From positions 744,001 through 808,000 of the forward strand of contig NZ_JACHVC010000013.1 in assembly GCF_014230145.1 (NCBI RefSeq): a stretch of DNA of 64,000 bases, given 5' to 3'. The number at the start of each line of letters is the position of its first letter. The stretch's first letter is position 1. The DNA is from Pelagicoccus albus. GTDB taxonomy: Bacteria; Verrucomicrobiota; Verrucomicrobiia; Opitutales; Opitutaceae. Shown piece by piece: positions 43,251-52,921 of this stretch. A program made the translations under genes and the position numbers. The notes below the pieces were generated by a model. The model had not been told where the DNA came from. It worked only from the letters and a program-made list of their open reading frames with translations, and did no database searches.

Positions 43251-45350
43251 ATGCTTGGACTCATCCGTTTCGCAAAAAACCACCTGACGGCACTATTCTC
43301 CGGAAATGCGAAGCCATATCTTCTACTAACCGCAATCGGATGCACAGCGCTTTCTGGAACGTCCTTTGCAGAGGAATCCGACCAAAAGCCCCTTCGGATC
43401 GGCTACCAAAGCTCTCCTCCTTACCAGATCATTGGAGAGAACGGAGAGATAGGCGGTCTCGCCCTCGATTTGATAGAAGAAATCGCCGAGCGGCTGGATA
43501 TAGAATTGGAATGGGTCTACTGCCCAGAGCCACCCGATGTTCACATACCCGCTAGAGACGTAGACATCTGGCCAGTGGTGACGGATTTACCGCACAGGCG
43601 GAATTATATCCACATAACGAAACCGATCTACCAAAATTCTTTAGGAATCCTCTCTCGAAGCGAAAACCCGATTAAAAGCCCGGCCGAGACTGCAGGAAAA
43701 AAACTAGCGTACTATGCCCGGGAGCCGAGTCTCACCTTGGTTCCTAAACTGATGCCTCAAGCCACACCGGTGCCTTTGCCAAGTCACGCAGATGCCATCC
43801 GCTCTGTGCTAACCGGTGAGAGCGATGCCGCCTTTTTGTGGAGCACAAAATCCAACTCGATCGAGTTCAAACGGGCCATCGACGAGTTCGGTCAATCTAG
43901 CATCAGCTTCTTCGTTTTTCCGGATACCAAACTTAATTGCGGAATCGGAGCTGATCCCCTTAATCCGAGGGCAGTCCAAGTAGTGGATCAGATGCGGGAG
44001 GAACTCCGCGAGCTGGTAAAAGACGGTTCGGTGCAGAACGTCTATTTTAAGTATTTCCTGGATCCTGAAAGCGAGGTGAGCTCCTACTTTTACCATGATG
44101 AGCTGGAGCTGAAAAACCGACGCCTGACCATTGCTGTCGTAGTTCTGGTAACGCTATTCGCCCTGCTGGTCGTCATGGCCATCTTCCTCCGTCGATCCAG
44201 CAGGAAGGCCTTCGAAGCGAGTAAGGCAAAAAGTGAATTCTTGGCCAACATGAGCCACGAGTTCCGCACTCCCCTAAACGGCATCATGGGCATGACGCAG
44301 CTCGCCATCCAATCGACCGAAGACGAAGAGCAAAAGGAAATGCTGCAGATCGTCATGCAATCAGCCGATGCCCTACTCACTATTGTTAACGACATCTTGG
44401 ACCTGTCCAAAATCGAGTCGGGCCGCCTTGTGGTAGAGAATGAGCCAATCGAGCTATCGAATCTGGTCAAAACCACCGTACCTTTTTTCGAATTGGTCGC
44501 CGGGCAGAAAGGCTTGAAATTCGAAACGCGCATAAGCCCCTTTTGCCCGAATGTATTTGTAAGCGACATAGTACGACTGCGACAGATCCTGTTTAACTTG
44601 ATCGGAAACGCAGTTAAGTTCACTCGGGAAGGAAAGGTCACCGTATCCATCGATACGATCCGTACCGAAGGTACCGAATACCTATTGTTCGATATCAAGG
44701 ATACAGGCGTTGGCATACCGGAGAGCCTATTCAAAGAAATCTTTGAAGCTTTTAACCAGGCGGATTCCTCCATAACTCGAGGCTACGGAGGCACAGGACT
44801 AGGTCTCACGATTTCCAAAGAGCTCGCCCTTCAGCTAGGCGGCAATGTCCACGTGGAAAGCGTGCCACAAAAAGGTTCCGTATTCAGCGTTTTAGTACCC
44901 TTGGTCCGTGTAAGCGAAAAATCTCAATCTGCGCCACCTATAAAAGAACTTCAGCCCGAACCTCTCACCAAGCAGCTGGAAGTCCTAGTGGTCGATGACA
45001 ACTCCGCGAATCTGTACACGATGAAAGCGGCACTAAAGCTCCTCAAGCACAAGCCGACGCTTGTTAGCAACGGAGCCGACGCGGTGAAGCTATGCAAAAA
45101 CAGAGCGTTCGATCTCATCTTCATGGACCTGCAAATGCCCGGTATGAATGGATGGGAAACGGCACGAGAGATTCGTAGCTCCGATACGGTAAGTCAGCCA
45201 CCCATCATTGCCATTACGGCGAGTATCTTCTCTAACGAGGCGAAAGAGCAAGTCTTCCAAGAAATGGACGGCCTGATCTTCAAGCCCTTTGAGATGAAGG
45301 AACTCCAAGTGGAAATTAAGCGACTGACGAACTCGGAAGCTACAGCTTAA
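43251..45350 (+). CDS. Hybrid histidine kinase with periplasmic solute-binding sensor
   Basis: A 699-residue inner-membrane signalling protein. A signal-like helix (about 23-41) leads to a periplasmic SBP_bac_3 domain (about 47-275: [41 protein letters not shown]). A transmembrane helix follows (about 288-308). HisKA has the phospho-acceptor His336 in [11 protein letters not shown]. The ATPase has [16 protein letters not shown] and GYGGTGLGL. The C-terminal receiver has Asp626 in FMDLQMPG and Lys in FKPFEM. The layout resembles BvgS-type sensors of small amino- or organic-acid ligands. The 3' end overlaps the convergent GH95 gene by 11 bases. The output regulator is not in the window. Confidence 0.9.
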   Translation: MLGLIRFAKNHLTALFSGNAKPYLLLTAIGCTALSGTSFAEESDQKPLRIGYQSSPPYQIIGENGEIGGLALDLIEEIAERLDIELEWVYCPEPPDVHIPARDVDIWPVVTDLPHRRNYIHITKPIYQNSLGILSRSENPIKSPAETAGKKLAYYAREPSLTLVPKLMPQATPVPLPSHADAIRSVLTGESDAAFLWSTKSNSIEFKRAIDEFGQSSISFFVFPDTKLNCGIGADPLNPRAVQVVDQMREELRELVKDGSVQNVYFKYFLDPESEVSSYFYHDELELKNRRLTIAVVVLVTLFALLVVMAIFLRRSSRKAFEASKAKSEFLANMSHEFRTPLNGIMGMTQLAIQSTEDEEQKEMLQIVMQSADALLTIVNDILDLSKIESGRLVVENEPIELSNLVKTTVPFFELVAGQKGLKFETRISPFCPNVFVSDIVRLRQILFNLIGNAVKFTREGKVTVSIDTIRTEGTEYLLFDIKDTGVGIPESLFKEIFEAFNQADSSITRGYGGTGLGLTISKELALQLGGNVHVESVPQKGSVFSVLVPLVRVSEKSQSAPPIKELQPEPLTKQLEVLVVDDNSANLYTMKAALKLLKHKPTLVSNGADAVKLCKNRAFDLIFMDLQMPGMNGWETAREIRSSDTVSQPPIIAITASIFSNEAKEQVFQEMDGLIFKPFEMKELQVEIKRLTNSEATA

Positions 45351-47745
45351 GCGTTTTGCTCTCCCCTGCTACGAATGAGAGCACTTGGCTTTCGCCTTGG
45401 TAGACCAACTCTATTTCGGAATCGAAGTCGCTAGCAATGGTCAACTCGACGCCCGAAGCCGACCAAGTAAGATCGACTTCAAATCCGCCGCGTGCCCGTA
45501 GTCCGGATACGCTGCCTTCACTCCAATTCCCAGGGCAGGACGGCAGGATAACAAGTTGTTCCTCCGAGCTTTGCAGCAAGGCTTCCGCGATCGCTGCCGT
45601 ACCACCAAAATTGCCATCGATCTGAAATGGCGGATGGGCGTCGAAGAGATTCGGATACGTGCCTCCGCTGTGGTTGAAGCCTGGGGTTTGAATATCGGCC
45701 GGCTTGAGAAGTGCAGTTAAGAGATTGTGGAATCGCTCCGCGTTGCCCAATCGAGCCCAAAGCACGAGGCGGTGAGCCAAACTCCAACCGGTACCGCCGT
45801 CGCCTCGCGTATCGAGCGATTTGCGAGCGGCTGCCGCGAGCTCGGGCGTCGTCTCAGGATGTATCTCATTGCCTGGATACAGGCCCCAGAGATGAGAAAC
45901 ATGGCGATGGTGAGGATCTGTTTCCTCGTATTCCTCAAGCCACTCCATGATACGCCCGTCGGAGCCGATCTGCGTCGGTGCCAGTCGTTCCATCTTGGCT
46001 TCGATTTCACCGCGGAAATCCGCATCGAGCCCCAAAACTTCCGATGCTTCGATACAGGCTCCAAAGAGATAACGGAGGAGCTGCTGATCGATGGTTGGCC
46101 CCAAGGTGACGTGGACTTCCTCACCGCTCGGCAGCTTGAAAGAGCTCTCGGGAGAATTGGAAGGCCCTGTCACTAGCCAGCCAGTCTTGGGATCTTCGAG
46201 CAGAATTTCTGAGTAGAAGATAGCGGAGCCTTTCAGGATCGGATACGCCCACTCCAAAAAGGATTCGTCCTTGGTGAAAAGATAGTGATCCCAAAGGTGC
46301 TGGCACAGCCAAGCGGAACAGGAAACGGTCGATCCCCAGCTAGCGGATTCGCCCGGCGAGGTGAAGCCCCATGGGTTTTGCAACAAGAAGGCAACCCAAC
46401 CCTCGGCATCGTAGTAAGCTTTGGCCGTCTTTTGACCGGGCTCGACCAGCGACTCGATGAGTTTGAAAAGCGGTTCGTGCAGCTCGCTGAGATTGCAGAC
46501 CTCGGCGGGCCAGTAGTTCATCTGAATATTGATGTTGGAATGCCAGTCTCCGTTCCAAGGGGTCTGGATCGTATCCGACCAGATTCCCTGCAGATTCGCA
46601 GGCTGACCGCCGGGACGCGATGAGGAGATAAGCAGATAGCGGCCGAAATCGAAGTACAAGGCGGCGAGATCCGGATCCTCCGCCCCTTCCCAATGATCCA
46701 CCAGACGCTGCGGAGTCGGCACCGAGCGACGCTCCTCCGCGCTCTTTTCGGATCCGAGTGACAAGGAAACGCGATCAAACAGCTCCCCGTAAGCCGCAAC
46801 ATGACGCTCCAAGGCCTCGGCGTAGGTGAAGGAACTGACACCCGCTAAATCCGCTTTAGCGGTCGCGACGGGGTTTTCCACGTCCCGACCGGCGAAACTG
46901 TTGCGGGCAATGTCATTGGCGGAAGTGAAGTACACGACAACCTCATCCGCTCCACGAACTTTGACCGTTCCCTTGCGATTGCGAACCTTGCCTCCTTCGG
47001 CCTCCACTTTGAGAACTCCGGCGTAACGAACGCCATTGTCCCCTTCGTATCCGTCATTCAATTGCCCGCTGATCAACAGGCCGTTGTTTCCGAATCCTTC
47101 CAATTCCATCCGCTCTTCGCGAGTAATAGAAAAGTCCAAATCCAAGGAGCCCGCCTCGCTGGCCGCGAAGCGCATCACCAAGGCCTCGTCCGGACGGCTG
47201 ACGAAGGCTTCACGGGTAAACTCGATACCACCTCGCTCGAAACTTTGGCGATAGATCGCGGTGGAAAGATCAAGCTCGCGGCGGTAGGAGGTGATTTCCG
47301 AATCCACTTCTACACTGTGATCGGAAACCAAGAGCTTGGCCAAAACTTGATAGCTCCCGTAGGGATCGTTGGCTCCCCCTCCCCAACCGGATCCTCGTCC
47401 AAGACAGGTGAAGGTCTCGTTAACCAAGGCCTCCGCCTCCGCGTTCTTGCCTTCCAGAAGCAATCGCTGGATCTCAGGCAAGGCTTTGTAGGCGTCTAGG
47501 CGATCCGCCTCTTGCGGCGAGCCCGACCACATGCCGCTCTCGTTGAGAACGATGGTTTCTTCCGCAACCTGACCCCAAAGAGCCGCTCCGAGTCGTCCAT
47601 TGCCCAAAGGAGCGGATTCCGTCAGCGAGCCTCCTGGCTGATCAAACCAAATGCTTCGGCTGGGAGCTTCAGCCCTAGCTGAGGTTGTGGCCACAGAGAG
47701 TGCAATCAAGGCCGTGGCGGAAATTTGGGAGAGGTATGATTTCAC
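45340..47745 (-). CDS. GH95 alpha-L-fucosidase/galactosidase
   Basis: A complete 801-residue secreted enzyme. The signal peptide ends near residue 25. The N-terminal domain has [24 protein letters not shown] and [12 protein letters not shown]. The alpha/alpha barrel holds the family's catalytic strips: [17 protein letters not shown] (Asn pair), [11 protein letters not shown] (catalytic Glu region) and [20 protein letters not shown] (Asp). GH95 members act on alpha-L-fucose or alpha-L-galactose linked in pectins (including rhamnogalacturonan II), xyloglucan or algal fucans. It is the last gene of the minus-strand array from 64000 and is tail-to-tail with the hybrid kinase. It is related to the fragment at 1-246. 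Confidence 0.9.
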   Translation of the reverse strand: MKSYLSQISATALIALSVATTSARAEAPSRSIWFDQPGGSLTESAPLGNGRLGAALWGQVAEETIVLNESGMWSGSPQEADRLDAYKALPEIQRLLLEGKNAEAEALVNETFTCLGRGSGWGGGANDPYGSYQVLAKLLVSDHSVEVDSEITSYRRELDLSTAIYRQSFERGGIEFTREAFVSRPDEALVMRFAASEAGSLDLDFSITREERMELEGFGNNGLLISGQLNDGYEGDNGVRYAGVLKVEAEGGKVRNRKGTVKVRGADEVVVYFTSANDIARNSFAGRDVENPVATAKADLAGVSSFTYAEALERHVAAYGELFDRVSLSLGSEKSAEERRSVPTPQRLVDHWEGAEDPDLAALYFDFGRYLLISSSRPGGQPANLQGIWSDTIQTPWNGDWHSNINIQMNYWPAEVCNLSELHEPLFKLIESLVEPGQKTAKAYYDAEGWVAFLLQNPWGFTSPGESASWGSTVSCSAWLCQHLWDHYLFTKDESFLEWAYPILKGSAIFYSEILLEDPKTGWLVTGPSNSPESSFKLPSGEEVHVTLGPTIDQQLLRYLFGACIEASEVLGLDADFRGEIEAKMERLAPTQIGSDGRIMEWLEEYEETDPHHRHVSHLWGLYPGNEIHPETTPELAAAARKSLDTRGDGGTGWSLAHRLVLWARLGNAERFHNLLTALLKPADIQTPGFNHSGGTYPNLFDAHPPFQIDGNFGGTAAIAEALLQSSEEQLVILPSCPGNWSEGSVSGLRARGGFEVDLTWSASGVELTIASDFDSEIELVYQGESQVLSFVAGESKTLKL

Positions 47746-47839
47746 GTTAAATTAGATTTGGGGTGATTTTGGAATTTTGTAAGCAAAATCGAACGGCGAG
47801 CGGATTCAAACGCCTCTCGCCATTCGACTTCGGCGGGAC

Positions 47840-49762
47840 CTAGTAATCTCCCGAGGTGAAGGGAGATGCTGGTAGACCGGCGTCGTTGAAAAGGTTTCCT
47901 TTTGCCACGTTAGCCCAGCCGTAACGAACCTCGGTAGGCTTCTCCACCGAGTCGGACTTCAGCACCACAGAGCTGCCATCGATTTGGGCGGAGGCTGGGT
48001 AAAACTCGCCGTCTTCCCCCGCCATTTCGAACCCGATCAATTTGCCGCCCGGGGCAACCAAATCGCCATGAGCGTCGAAAGTAAGACGCGCCTCGCTTCC
48101 GTCAGCTTTCCAACTTTGAAACTCCGGACCAGAATAGACGAGATCTTCCCCGTAAGCCAAAGCTCGGGCCGCGAGAGCCAAGCGTTCACCGACCGGTTCC
48201 TTTTGAGCGGGGTGAATATCCGTGGCGTCGCCGATATCGATAGTCACCGCCATGGCCGTATTTTCAGTCGCCAGCAATGCCTGACGCTGGGCTTCGCGGA
48301 TCTCCGGCGGCATGCCCTCGTAAGGAGCGATCTGCACAAAAAGGAAAGGCAGCTCCTCGTCACTCCACTGCTTACGCCAATCTGAAATCAAGGCGGGCAA
48401 GAGTGACTCGTACACTTTGGCCGCCCCCGCATTGGCTTCACCCTGGTAGAAGGTGAAGCCCTTCACCGCGTAGGGAGCGATGGGAGCGATCATGGCGTTG
48501 AAGAGCACCGTAGGAGCTCCGGGGCTTTGGCTGAGGTCCTGCGGAGGACGCGGGCCTTGATCGAAAACAGTGCTGAAGTGAGACTTCCATTCGCCTTTCA
48601 GATCGAGGGCTGAACCGGACTTGCCATTGATAGAAATCTGCAACGGCTCATCGGCATTCCAGATACCTCCTCCTCCTCCGGTGTCGAGAGCGCGTACCGT
48701 GATGACGTTTTCGCCCTTCTTGAGGATCTTCGCGGACACCACGTATTCGCGGGGAGTATTCCAGCCGCTCATGGCTCCCACCAGATGTCCATTGACCCAA
48801 GTCGTATCGGAATCGTCGATCGCTCCGAGCTCGAGAAGCAAATCCTTACCGCGGAAGTCCTTTGGCAGATCGAAACTCTTTTGAAACCAGCAAATCCCGT
48901 CGACCCCGTTGTATCCGGCATCTTCCCACATGGTAGGCAAGGTCATGGGCTCCCACTCAATGCCTGAACCTTCCAAGGCGTCTTTCACCTTCAGAGAGTC
49001 GTTGGCTTCAAACCACTTTTCCAGCTTCGCCAAATACTTGCTCTGGCCTACTTCCGGATCCCCCGCGAACTCAAGCTGGTCATTCACTTGCTCGATGAAA
49101 TACGGAAATTCGGCCAATCCTTCTCGGCTGGTCCAAGCTTCCGCAGGCGTTCCGCCCCAAGAGCTGTGGATGATGCCCACCGGTACGCCCAAACTCTGAT
49201 AAAGATCCCGGGCGAAGAAATAGCCTACCGCCGTGAAATCGACCACCGTCTCCGGCGTGCAAACGCGCCACTCGGCGTCCGCTTCGGTCAGAGGAGTCAG
49301 ACTGCGGGCCTGCTTCACATAGAGCTCGCGAACGAGCGGATAATTGGCCGCGGCCGCTTCGCTCTCCCAACCTACGATTTCCTTCTGTCCGGGTCTTGGG
49401 CCGAGCTGACGCTCCATGTTCGATTGCCCTCCGCAAAGCCAAACTTCACCCACCAACACGTCCTCAAACACGATGGATTCCCCGCTAGAGCTGCCAGATA
49501 CGGTGAGCTCCCGCCCCTCAGCGGATGTCTTCAGATCTTCCAACGAAACATTCCATGCTCCTGCAGAATCCGCAGTAGCGGAGACAGTCTGACCAGCGAA
49601 AGTGACCTCCACCGTTTCCCCCGCATCGGCCGTGCCCCAAACGGGAACGGACGCTTCCCTCTGCAGCACCATGTGACTGCCGAAGGGGCTCGCGACTTCG
49701 ATTTCGGCCTGAGCCGATACCACTGATAACGCTATGGATAAGAGAGCGAGTGAGGTCTTCAT
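47840..49762 (-). CDS. Sialate O-acetylesterase-type SGNH esterase
   Basis: A 640-residue secreted esterase. The ATG chosen gives a clean signal peptide (KTSLALLSIALSVVSAQA); an upstream ATG 30 bases earlier would add a poor N-terminus. A small beta-domain (about 20-95) precedes the SGNH core: LCGGQSNME with the nucleophile Ser (about 105), HSSWGGTPAEAW, and the catalytic Asp-x-x-His in ATDIHPAQK (about 505). Between these, about 255-375, is an inserted beta-sandwich resembling a GH2 sugar-binding domain (WFQKSFDLPKDF, VNGHLVGAMSGW). The family deacetylates sialic acids, xylan and pectin sugars. Here it probably removes acetyl groups that block the GH28 and GH95 enzymes. Confidence 0.87.
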   Translation of the reverse strand: MKTSLALLSIALSVVSAQAEIEVASPFGSHMVLQREASVPVWGTADAGETVEVTFAGQTVSATADSAGAWNVSLEDLKTSAEGRELTVSGSSSGESIVFEDVLVGEVWLCGGQSNMERQLGPRPGQKEIVGWESEAAAANYPLVRELYVKQARSLTPLTEADAEWRVCTPETVVDFTAVGYFFARDLYQSLGVPVGIIHSSWGGTPAEAWTSREGLAEFPYFIEQVNDQLEFAGDPEVGQSKYLAKLEKWFEANDSLKVKDALEGSGIEWEPMTLPTMWEDAGYNGVDGICWFQKSFDLPKDFRGKDLLLELGAIDDSDTTWVNGHLVGAMSGWNTPREYVVSAKILKKGENVITVRALDTGGGGGIWNADEPLQISINGKSGSALDLKGEWKSHFSTVFDQGPRPPQDLSQSPGAPTVLFNAMIAPIAPYAVKGFTFYQGEANAGAAKVYESLLPALISDWRKQWSDEELPFLFVQIAPYEGMPPEIREAQRQALLATENTAMAVTIDIGDATDIHPAQKEPVGERLALAARALAYGEDLVYSGPEFQSWKADGSEARLTFDAHGDLVAPGGKLIGFEMAGEDGEFYPASAQIDGSSVVLKSDSVEKPTEVRYGWANVAKGNLFNDAGLPASPFTSGDY

Positions 49763-49890
49763 CGCAGCCAACACAAGCCAGCTCCACCACAATTACCAGA
49801 AAGGATTTATAAATCCAGTAGAGTGCAGAGGGAAAAAAGGGCCGCCCGAGTTCGCGCCGGCAGCCCTTACAGATCACAAATAGAGACGAC

Positions 49891-50424
49891 TTAGCCGTGC
49901 AAAAACGGCCGACTTTTCAAGTCCGCTACATCCTCGAGATTCCGCTTTGCGCCTATCTCACGCAGGACCTGCTCGACCTCGTAGGCGTCGGGCGAATTTG
50001 GAGACTTCTCGCCCATCAATATAAACTCGATGTACAGGGTCATGCTTCGCATGTGAGGTCCGTGGATCGAGAAACCTCCCCGAGACTTATCCGGTCGATC
50101 CTCCACATTCCAATCGGTTCGTTCCTGAGATTCGAGTACAGTCACCATCTTCTCGTCTTTGATTACAAACTCGACCGCTCCTTTCTCCAGGGCTAGATCC
50201 GCGCAACGGTAGAGGCAAAGGTCTTTCACGTAGGACTCCGACTTCGCAAGCGGAGCCGACATGGTAACCTTCCACTGACCATTCGGCAAAAGCTCCTCCG
50301 CGAAGCCGCCGGTCTGGTCCTTCGGCCAGTAGTAGGACTCGCAACCAGCGAGGAATAAGCCGGACAAAGCCATAAAGCTGAGGACTGCCGCGAAGGTAAA
50401 CCTACTTCTGAAGTGCGTGCTCAT
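49891..50424 (-). CDS. CC0125/CC1285-type small lipoprotein
   Basis: A 177-residue lipoprotein with lipobox LAGC (Cys near 28). The mature part has a GGFAEELLPNGQWKVTM opening followed by KDLCLYRCADLALEKGAVEFVI and a tail with a hydrophobic strand (MTLYIEFILMG), the pattern of the CC0125/CC1285 group. Its start overlaps the end of the next upstream gene by 4 bases, and that gene encodes a related lipoprotein. The function is unknown; pairs of such lipoproteins are probably envelope components. Confidence 0.65.
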   Translation of the reverse strand: MSTHFRSRFTFAAVLSFMALSGLFLAGCESYYWPKDQTGGFAEELLPNGQWKVTMSAPLAKSESYVKDLCLYRCADLALEKGAVEFVIKDEKMVTVLESQERTDWNVEDRPDKSRGGFSIHGPHMRSMTLYIEFILMGEKSPNSPDAYEVEQVLREIGAKRNLEDVADLKSRPFLHG

Positions 50425-50930
50425 CCTTTTGCCACCCCCAATTTAGCGCTCATTTCTTTCTGCGTTTGATCGGCCGAAAAAACCGTATCGCCGGAGGAGG
50501 CCTCTTCTTTCGTATCCATAAAGCGGATAATCATATTTGCCGATATGTACTCATGGTGGTGATCTGATCTTAAAGAAGCTCGTGAGGTCGAAGTATTGAC
50601 AGGTTTTCCGTCGGCATCGAGTGACGCCAGTTGCGGCATTTCAGGCGGATGAGTCCGATTATCTGCCCGAAAATACTCTTCAGCGATCTCGAAATAAGCT
50701 TTGCCCCGGTCGACTGCGAGCTCAGCAGCCCGCAGCAAACACCAATCCCGAATTTCCTCCCGCCCTCTTTTCTCGTTCGCCTGGAAACTCACCAGCATCG
50801 AATCCTCTTCGGCAGGCTTTTCAGCAAAACCTACACCTCCCCTATAGGGATGATATATCGATTTGGAAGCGCAACCAGAAGCTGACAATAATAGTCCAAA
50901 AGAAACGAAGTAGCAGGCGGTTCTTTTCAT
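50421..50930 (-). CDS. CC0125/CC1285-type small lipoprotein (paralogue)
   Basis: A 169-residue lipoprotein with lipobox ASGC (Cys near 20). It shares the layout of its downstream neighbour: GGVGFAEKPAEEDSM, a strand, then RDWCLLRAAELAVDRGKAYFEIAEEY, and a tail with NMIIRFMD. The two genes overlap by four bases (ATGA), so they look like a translationally coupled duplicate pair that has diverged widely. They sit inside the pectin locus between GH28 and the esterase. Function unknown. Confidence 0.65.
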   Translation of the reverse strand: MKRTACYFVSFGLLLSASGCASKSIYHPYRGGVGFAEKPAEEDSMLVSFQANEKRGREEIRDWCLLRAAELAVDRGKAYFEIAEEYFRADNRTHPPEMPQLASLDADGKPVNTSTSRASLRSDHHHEYISANMIIRFMDTKEEASSGDTVFSADQTQKEMSAKLGVAKG

Positions 50931-50968
50931 GAAATAAACGGGGTTATTTATAAAGCAAGGGTAACGAT

Positions 50969-52261
50969 TTAATACGTATCCATTTTCTTCCCATTTACAA
51001 CAACGTTGCGGAATTTTAATCCATCCACAGGGCCAAGGGTGATCGCCTCATTTTCGATTTTCATATCAAGGTTTTCGACGGTTATATTTTTAACCGTATC
51101 CAGTGGATTCCCCATTAGCTCGCCCCACTTGCCAGTCCATCCCGTGACGTTTCGAACCGTCACGTTTCGCACCATGGAGTGCGGTGGCTCCTCGCCCTTG
51201 AGATCAAAGAACTGAGTCCAGGGCTTCACGTCGAAAATGCCTCCACCTCCCTCGAACTTAATATTTTCGAAAAGTAGGTTCTCGTAAGTCTGGGGCGTAT
51301 CGGGACGCAGCTTGAGCCGCACCAGCTTGTTCCAGCCGGTCACCTCGCAGTCGCGCACCACCACATTGCGTACGATGGTGGCTTCACTACCGAGCGTCAC
51401 CACTCCATGCCCGCTGCCAAAGGTACAATTTTCAATCAAGACATCTTCCACCGGTGGGCTTGATTTGTCCTCCAATGCCTTGGGTCCTTTTGTACCCTTA
51501 ATGGCAATACAATCGTCGCCCACCGTTATGAAACAATCTCGGATCGTCACTCGCTGACAGCTATCGATATCGATACCATCGGAGCTGGGAGCCCTATCCG
51601 GAGGGGTTCCGTTTGGCGAAACGATCGAAAGCCCTTCGATAGTAACATCCTGCGAACGATAAACATGCACGTTCCAAAACCCGGAATCCTTGAGCGAAAG
51701 CCCTTTGATCAACACATCCTGGCACTGATCGATAAACATGAGACGCGGGCGCTCGACCTCGAGGTTCGTGCAGTTCGGATCCTCCTCGCGGCGTTGCCAA
51801 AAAGCGGCCCAAAACGGTTCCCCATTTCCATCCAGCACGCCCTCGCCCGTGATGCGAAGCTGCGTCACGTGCTGAGCGTTGACCAAAGCCATGCGCCAGG
51901 GTTCGAAATGACCTTCGATGCGCGTATTCAATTTCGGGTAATCCTCGATATCCTGAGACCCTTGCAGCACCGCTCCCTTTTCGAGGTGCAGGCCGACTCC
52001 ATCTTTCAAGAAAATCGATCCGCTGGCAAAAACGCCTTCAGGTAGCACAACGGTCCCGCCGCCGGCTTCCACCGCGGCGTCGATCGCGGATTGGATGGCC
52101 TCGGTGTTCATGGTTTCGCCATCACCTACCGCTCCGAACTCGGTTACGAGAAAGCGGGACTTGCTGGATAAATTCTCATGTTCGATAGAACTCTGCCCCC
52201 AAGTAAGCGAACTGGTGACGGCTATAAATAGGGATAATATAAATTGTTTTTTGGGGTTCAT
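50969..52261 (-). CDS. GH28 polygalacturonase
   Basis: A 430-residue secreted beta-helix enzyme. The signal peptide runs to about residue 22 (TSSLTWGQ). The opening is VTEFGAVGDGETMN, with AGGGTVVLPEGVFASGSI. All four GH28 active-site strips are canonical: SSDGIDIDSC, VGDDCIAIK, GSGHGVVTLGSE and RLKL. It therefore has the full catalytic Asp set and, with HG present, an alpha-1,4-galacturonan hydrolase activity is well supported. It overlaps the DUF3826 gene by 4 bases (ATGA). It is more conventional than the GH28 at 2757-4340. Confidence 0.93.
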   Translation of the reverse strand: MNPKKQFILSLFIAVTSSLTWGQSSIEHENLSSKSRFLVTEFGAVGDGETMNTEAIQSAIDAAVEAGGGTVVLPEGVFASGSIFLKDGVGLHLEKGAVLQGSQDIEDYPKLNTRIEGHFEPWRMALVNAQHVTQLRITGEGVLDGNGEPFWAAFWQRREEDPNCTNLEVERPRLMFIDQCQDVLIKGLSLKDSGFWNVHVYRSQDVTIEGLSIVSPNGTPPDRAPSSDGIDIDSCQRVTIRDCFITVGDDCIAIKGTKGPKALEDKSSPPVEDVLIENCTFGSGHGVVTLGSEATIVRNVVVRDCEVTGWNKLVRLKLRPDTPQTYENLLFENIKFEGGGGIFDVKPWTQFFDLKGEEPPHSMVRNVTVRNVTGWTGKWGELMGNPLDTVKNITVENLDMKIENEAITLGPVDGLKFRNVVVNGKKMDTY

Positions 52262-52920
52262 TTCAAATTACGTTCTCTCTCCTCTTTTTCAGCTTTAGAT
52301 AGTTTGGAATAAGCTTTGTACAATTGCCTCCAACTACGCCCATTCGAGTTTAGATAATCTTCATTCTTGGTTTTATAGATCTCAAATATGGCAGAGATCT
52401 GTTTCATGTTTTTATAATCAACTGCCATTTCCCGAGCTTGTTCGAGGTTTGATTGCAAAACGGCGATTACCTTCTCGGTCAAGTCAGGCACAATCATACG
52501 GTAAGCTTTCATAGTGAAGGGCACCTTCCCTACCGTATACTTGTCGAGAATGGCCTGTACCTGAGCCTCCTCCAAATCAGCCCTTAGACCAGTCATCAAT
52601 GCCTCGTGCGTGGACCCTGGCATGGCGGAATCCGCGATGATCGAACGATCCAGTTTACTCAGACGTTCGCCAGTTTTGGGATTGATCCCGGCAGGTACCG
52701 AATCGGCAGGATGACTGTTATGCCAATTACGAACCGCAATAAGGTGGGTGGCCACGACCTCAGTCAGGCGATCTGCTTTCACCTCATCATCGAGCTCCAG
52801 GCTCGCGACCCAAGAGGCCGCCTTTTCGTAACGTTCCTGATCTGCTGCCGATACTTCTTCAGCCTGCGCCCTACCAGCGATTGCCAATAGCAAGGCAACT
52901 CCAATCCAAATACGTTTCAT
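52258..52920 (-). CDS. DUF3826 exported protein
   Basis: A 220-residue exported protein; the ATG given leads into a clean signal peptide (RIWIGVALLLAIAGRAQA), while two in-frame ATGs 9 and 15 bases upstream are alternatives. The mature protein is nearly all alpha-helical and matches DUF3826: YEKAASWVASLELDDEVK, VVATHLIAVRNWHNSHP, KYTVGKVPFTMKAYRMIVPDLT, and a charged C-terminus (SKAEKEERERN). DUF3826 genes often accompany pectin and rhamnogalacturonan enzymes, but no activity is known. The C-terminal start of GH28 overlaps its stop by 4 bases. The start lies 1 base after the TIM-barrel glycosidase stop. Confidence 0.78.
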   Translation of the reverse strand: MKRIWIGVALLLAIAGRAQAEEVSAADQERYEKAASWVASLELDDEVKADRLTEVVATHLIAVRNWHNSHPADSVPAGINPKTGERLSKLDRSIIADSAMPGSTHEALMTGLRADLEEAQVQAILDKYTVGKVPFTMKAYRMIVPDLTEKVIAVLQSNLEQAREMAVDYKNMKQISAIFEIYKTKNEDYLNSNGRSWRQLYKAYSKLSKAEKEERERNLK

Positions 52921-52921
52921 C

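Noticed and set aside
44090-44773. 227-codon minus-strand frame inside the hybrid kinase gene
   Set aside because: Antisense to the clearly conserved HisKA/ATPase region; translation is Ser/Arg-rich with no domain.
50925-50934. TTTCATGAAA palindrome resembling the sites near the LacI gene
   Set aside because: It is created by the start codon and second codon (ATGAAA) of the lipoprotein gene; likely coincidence.
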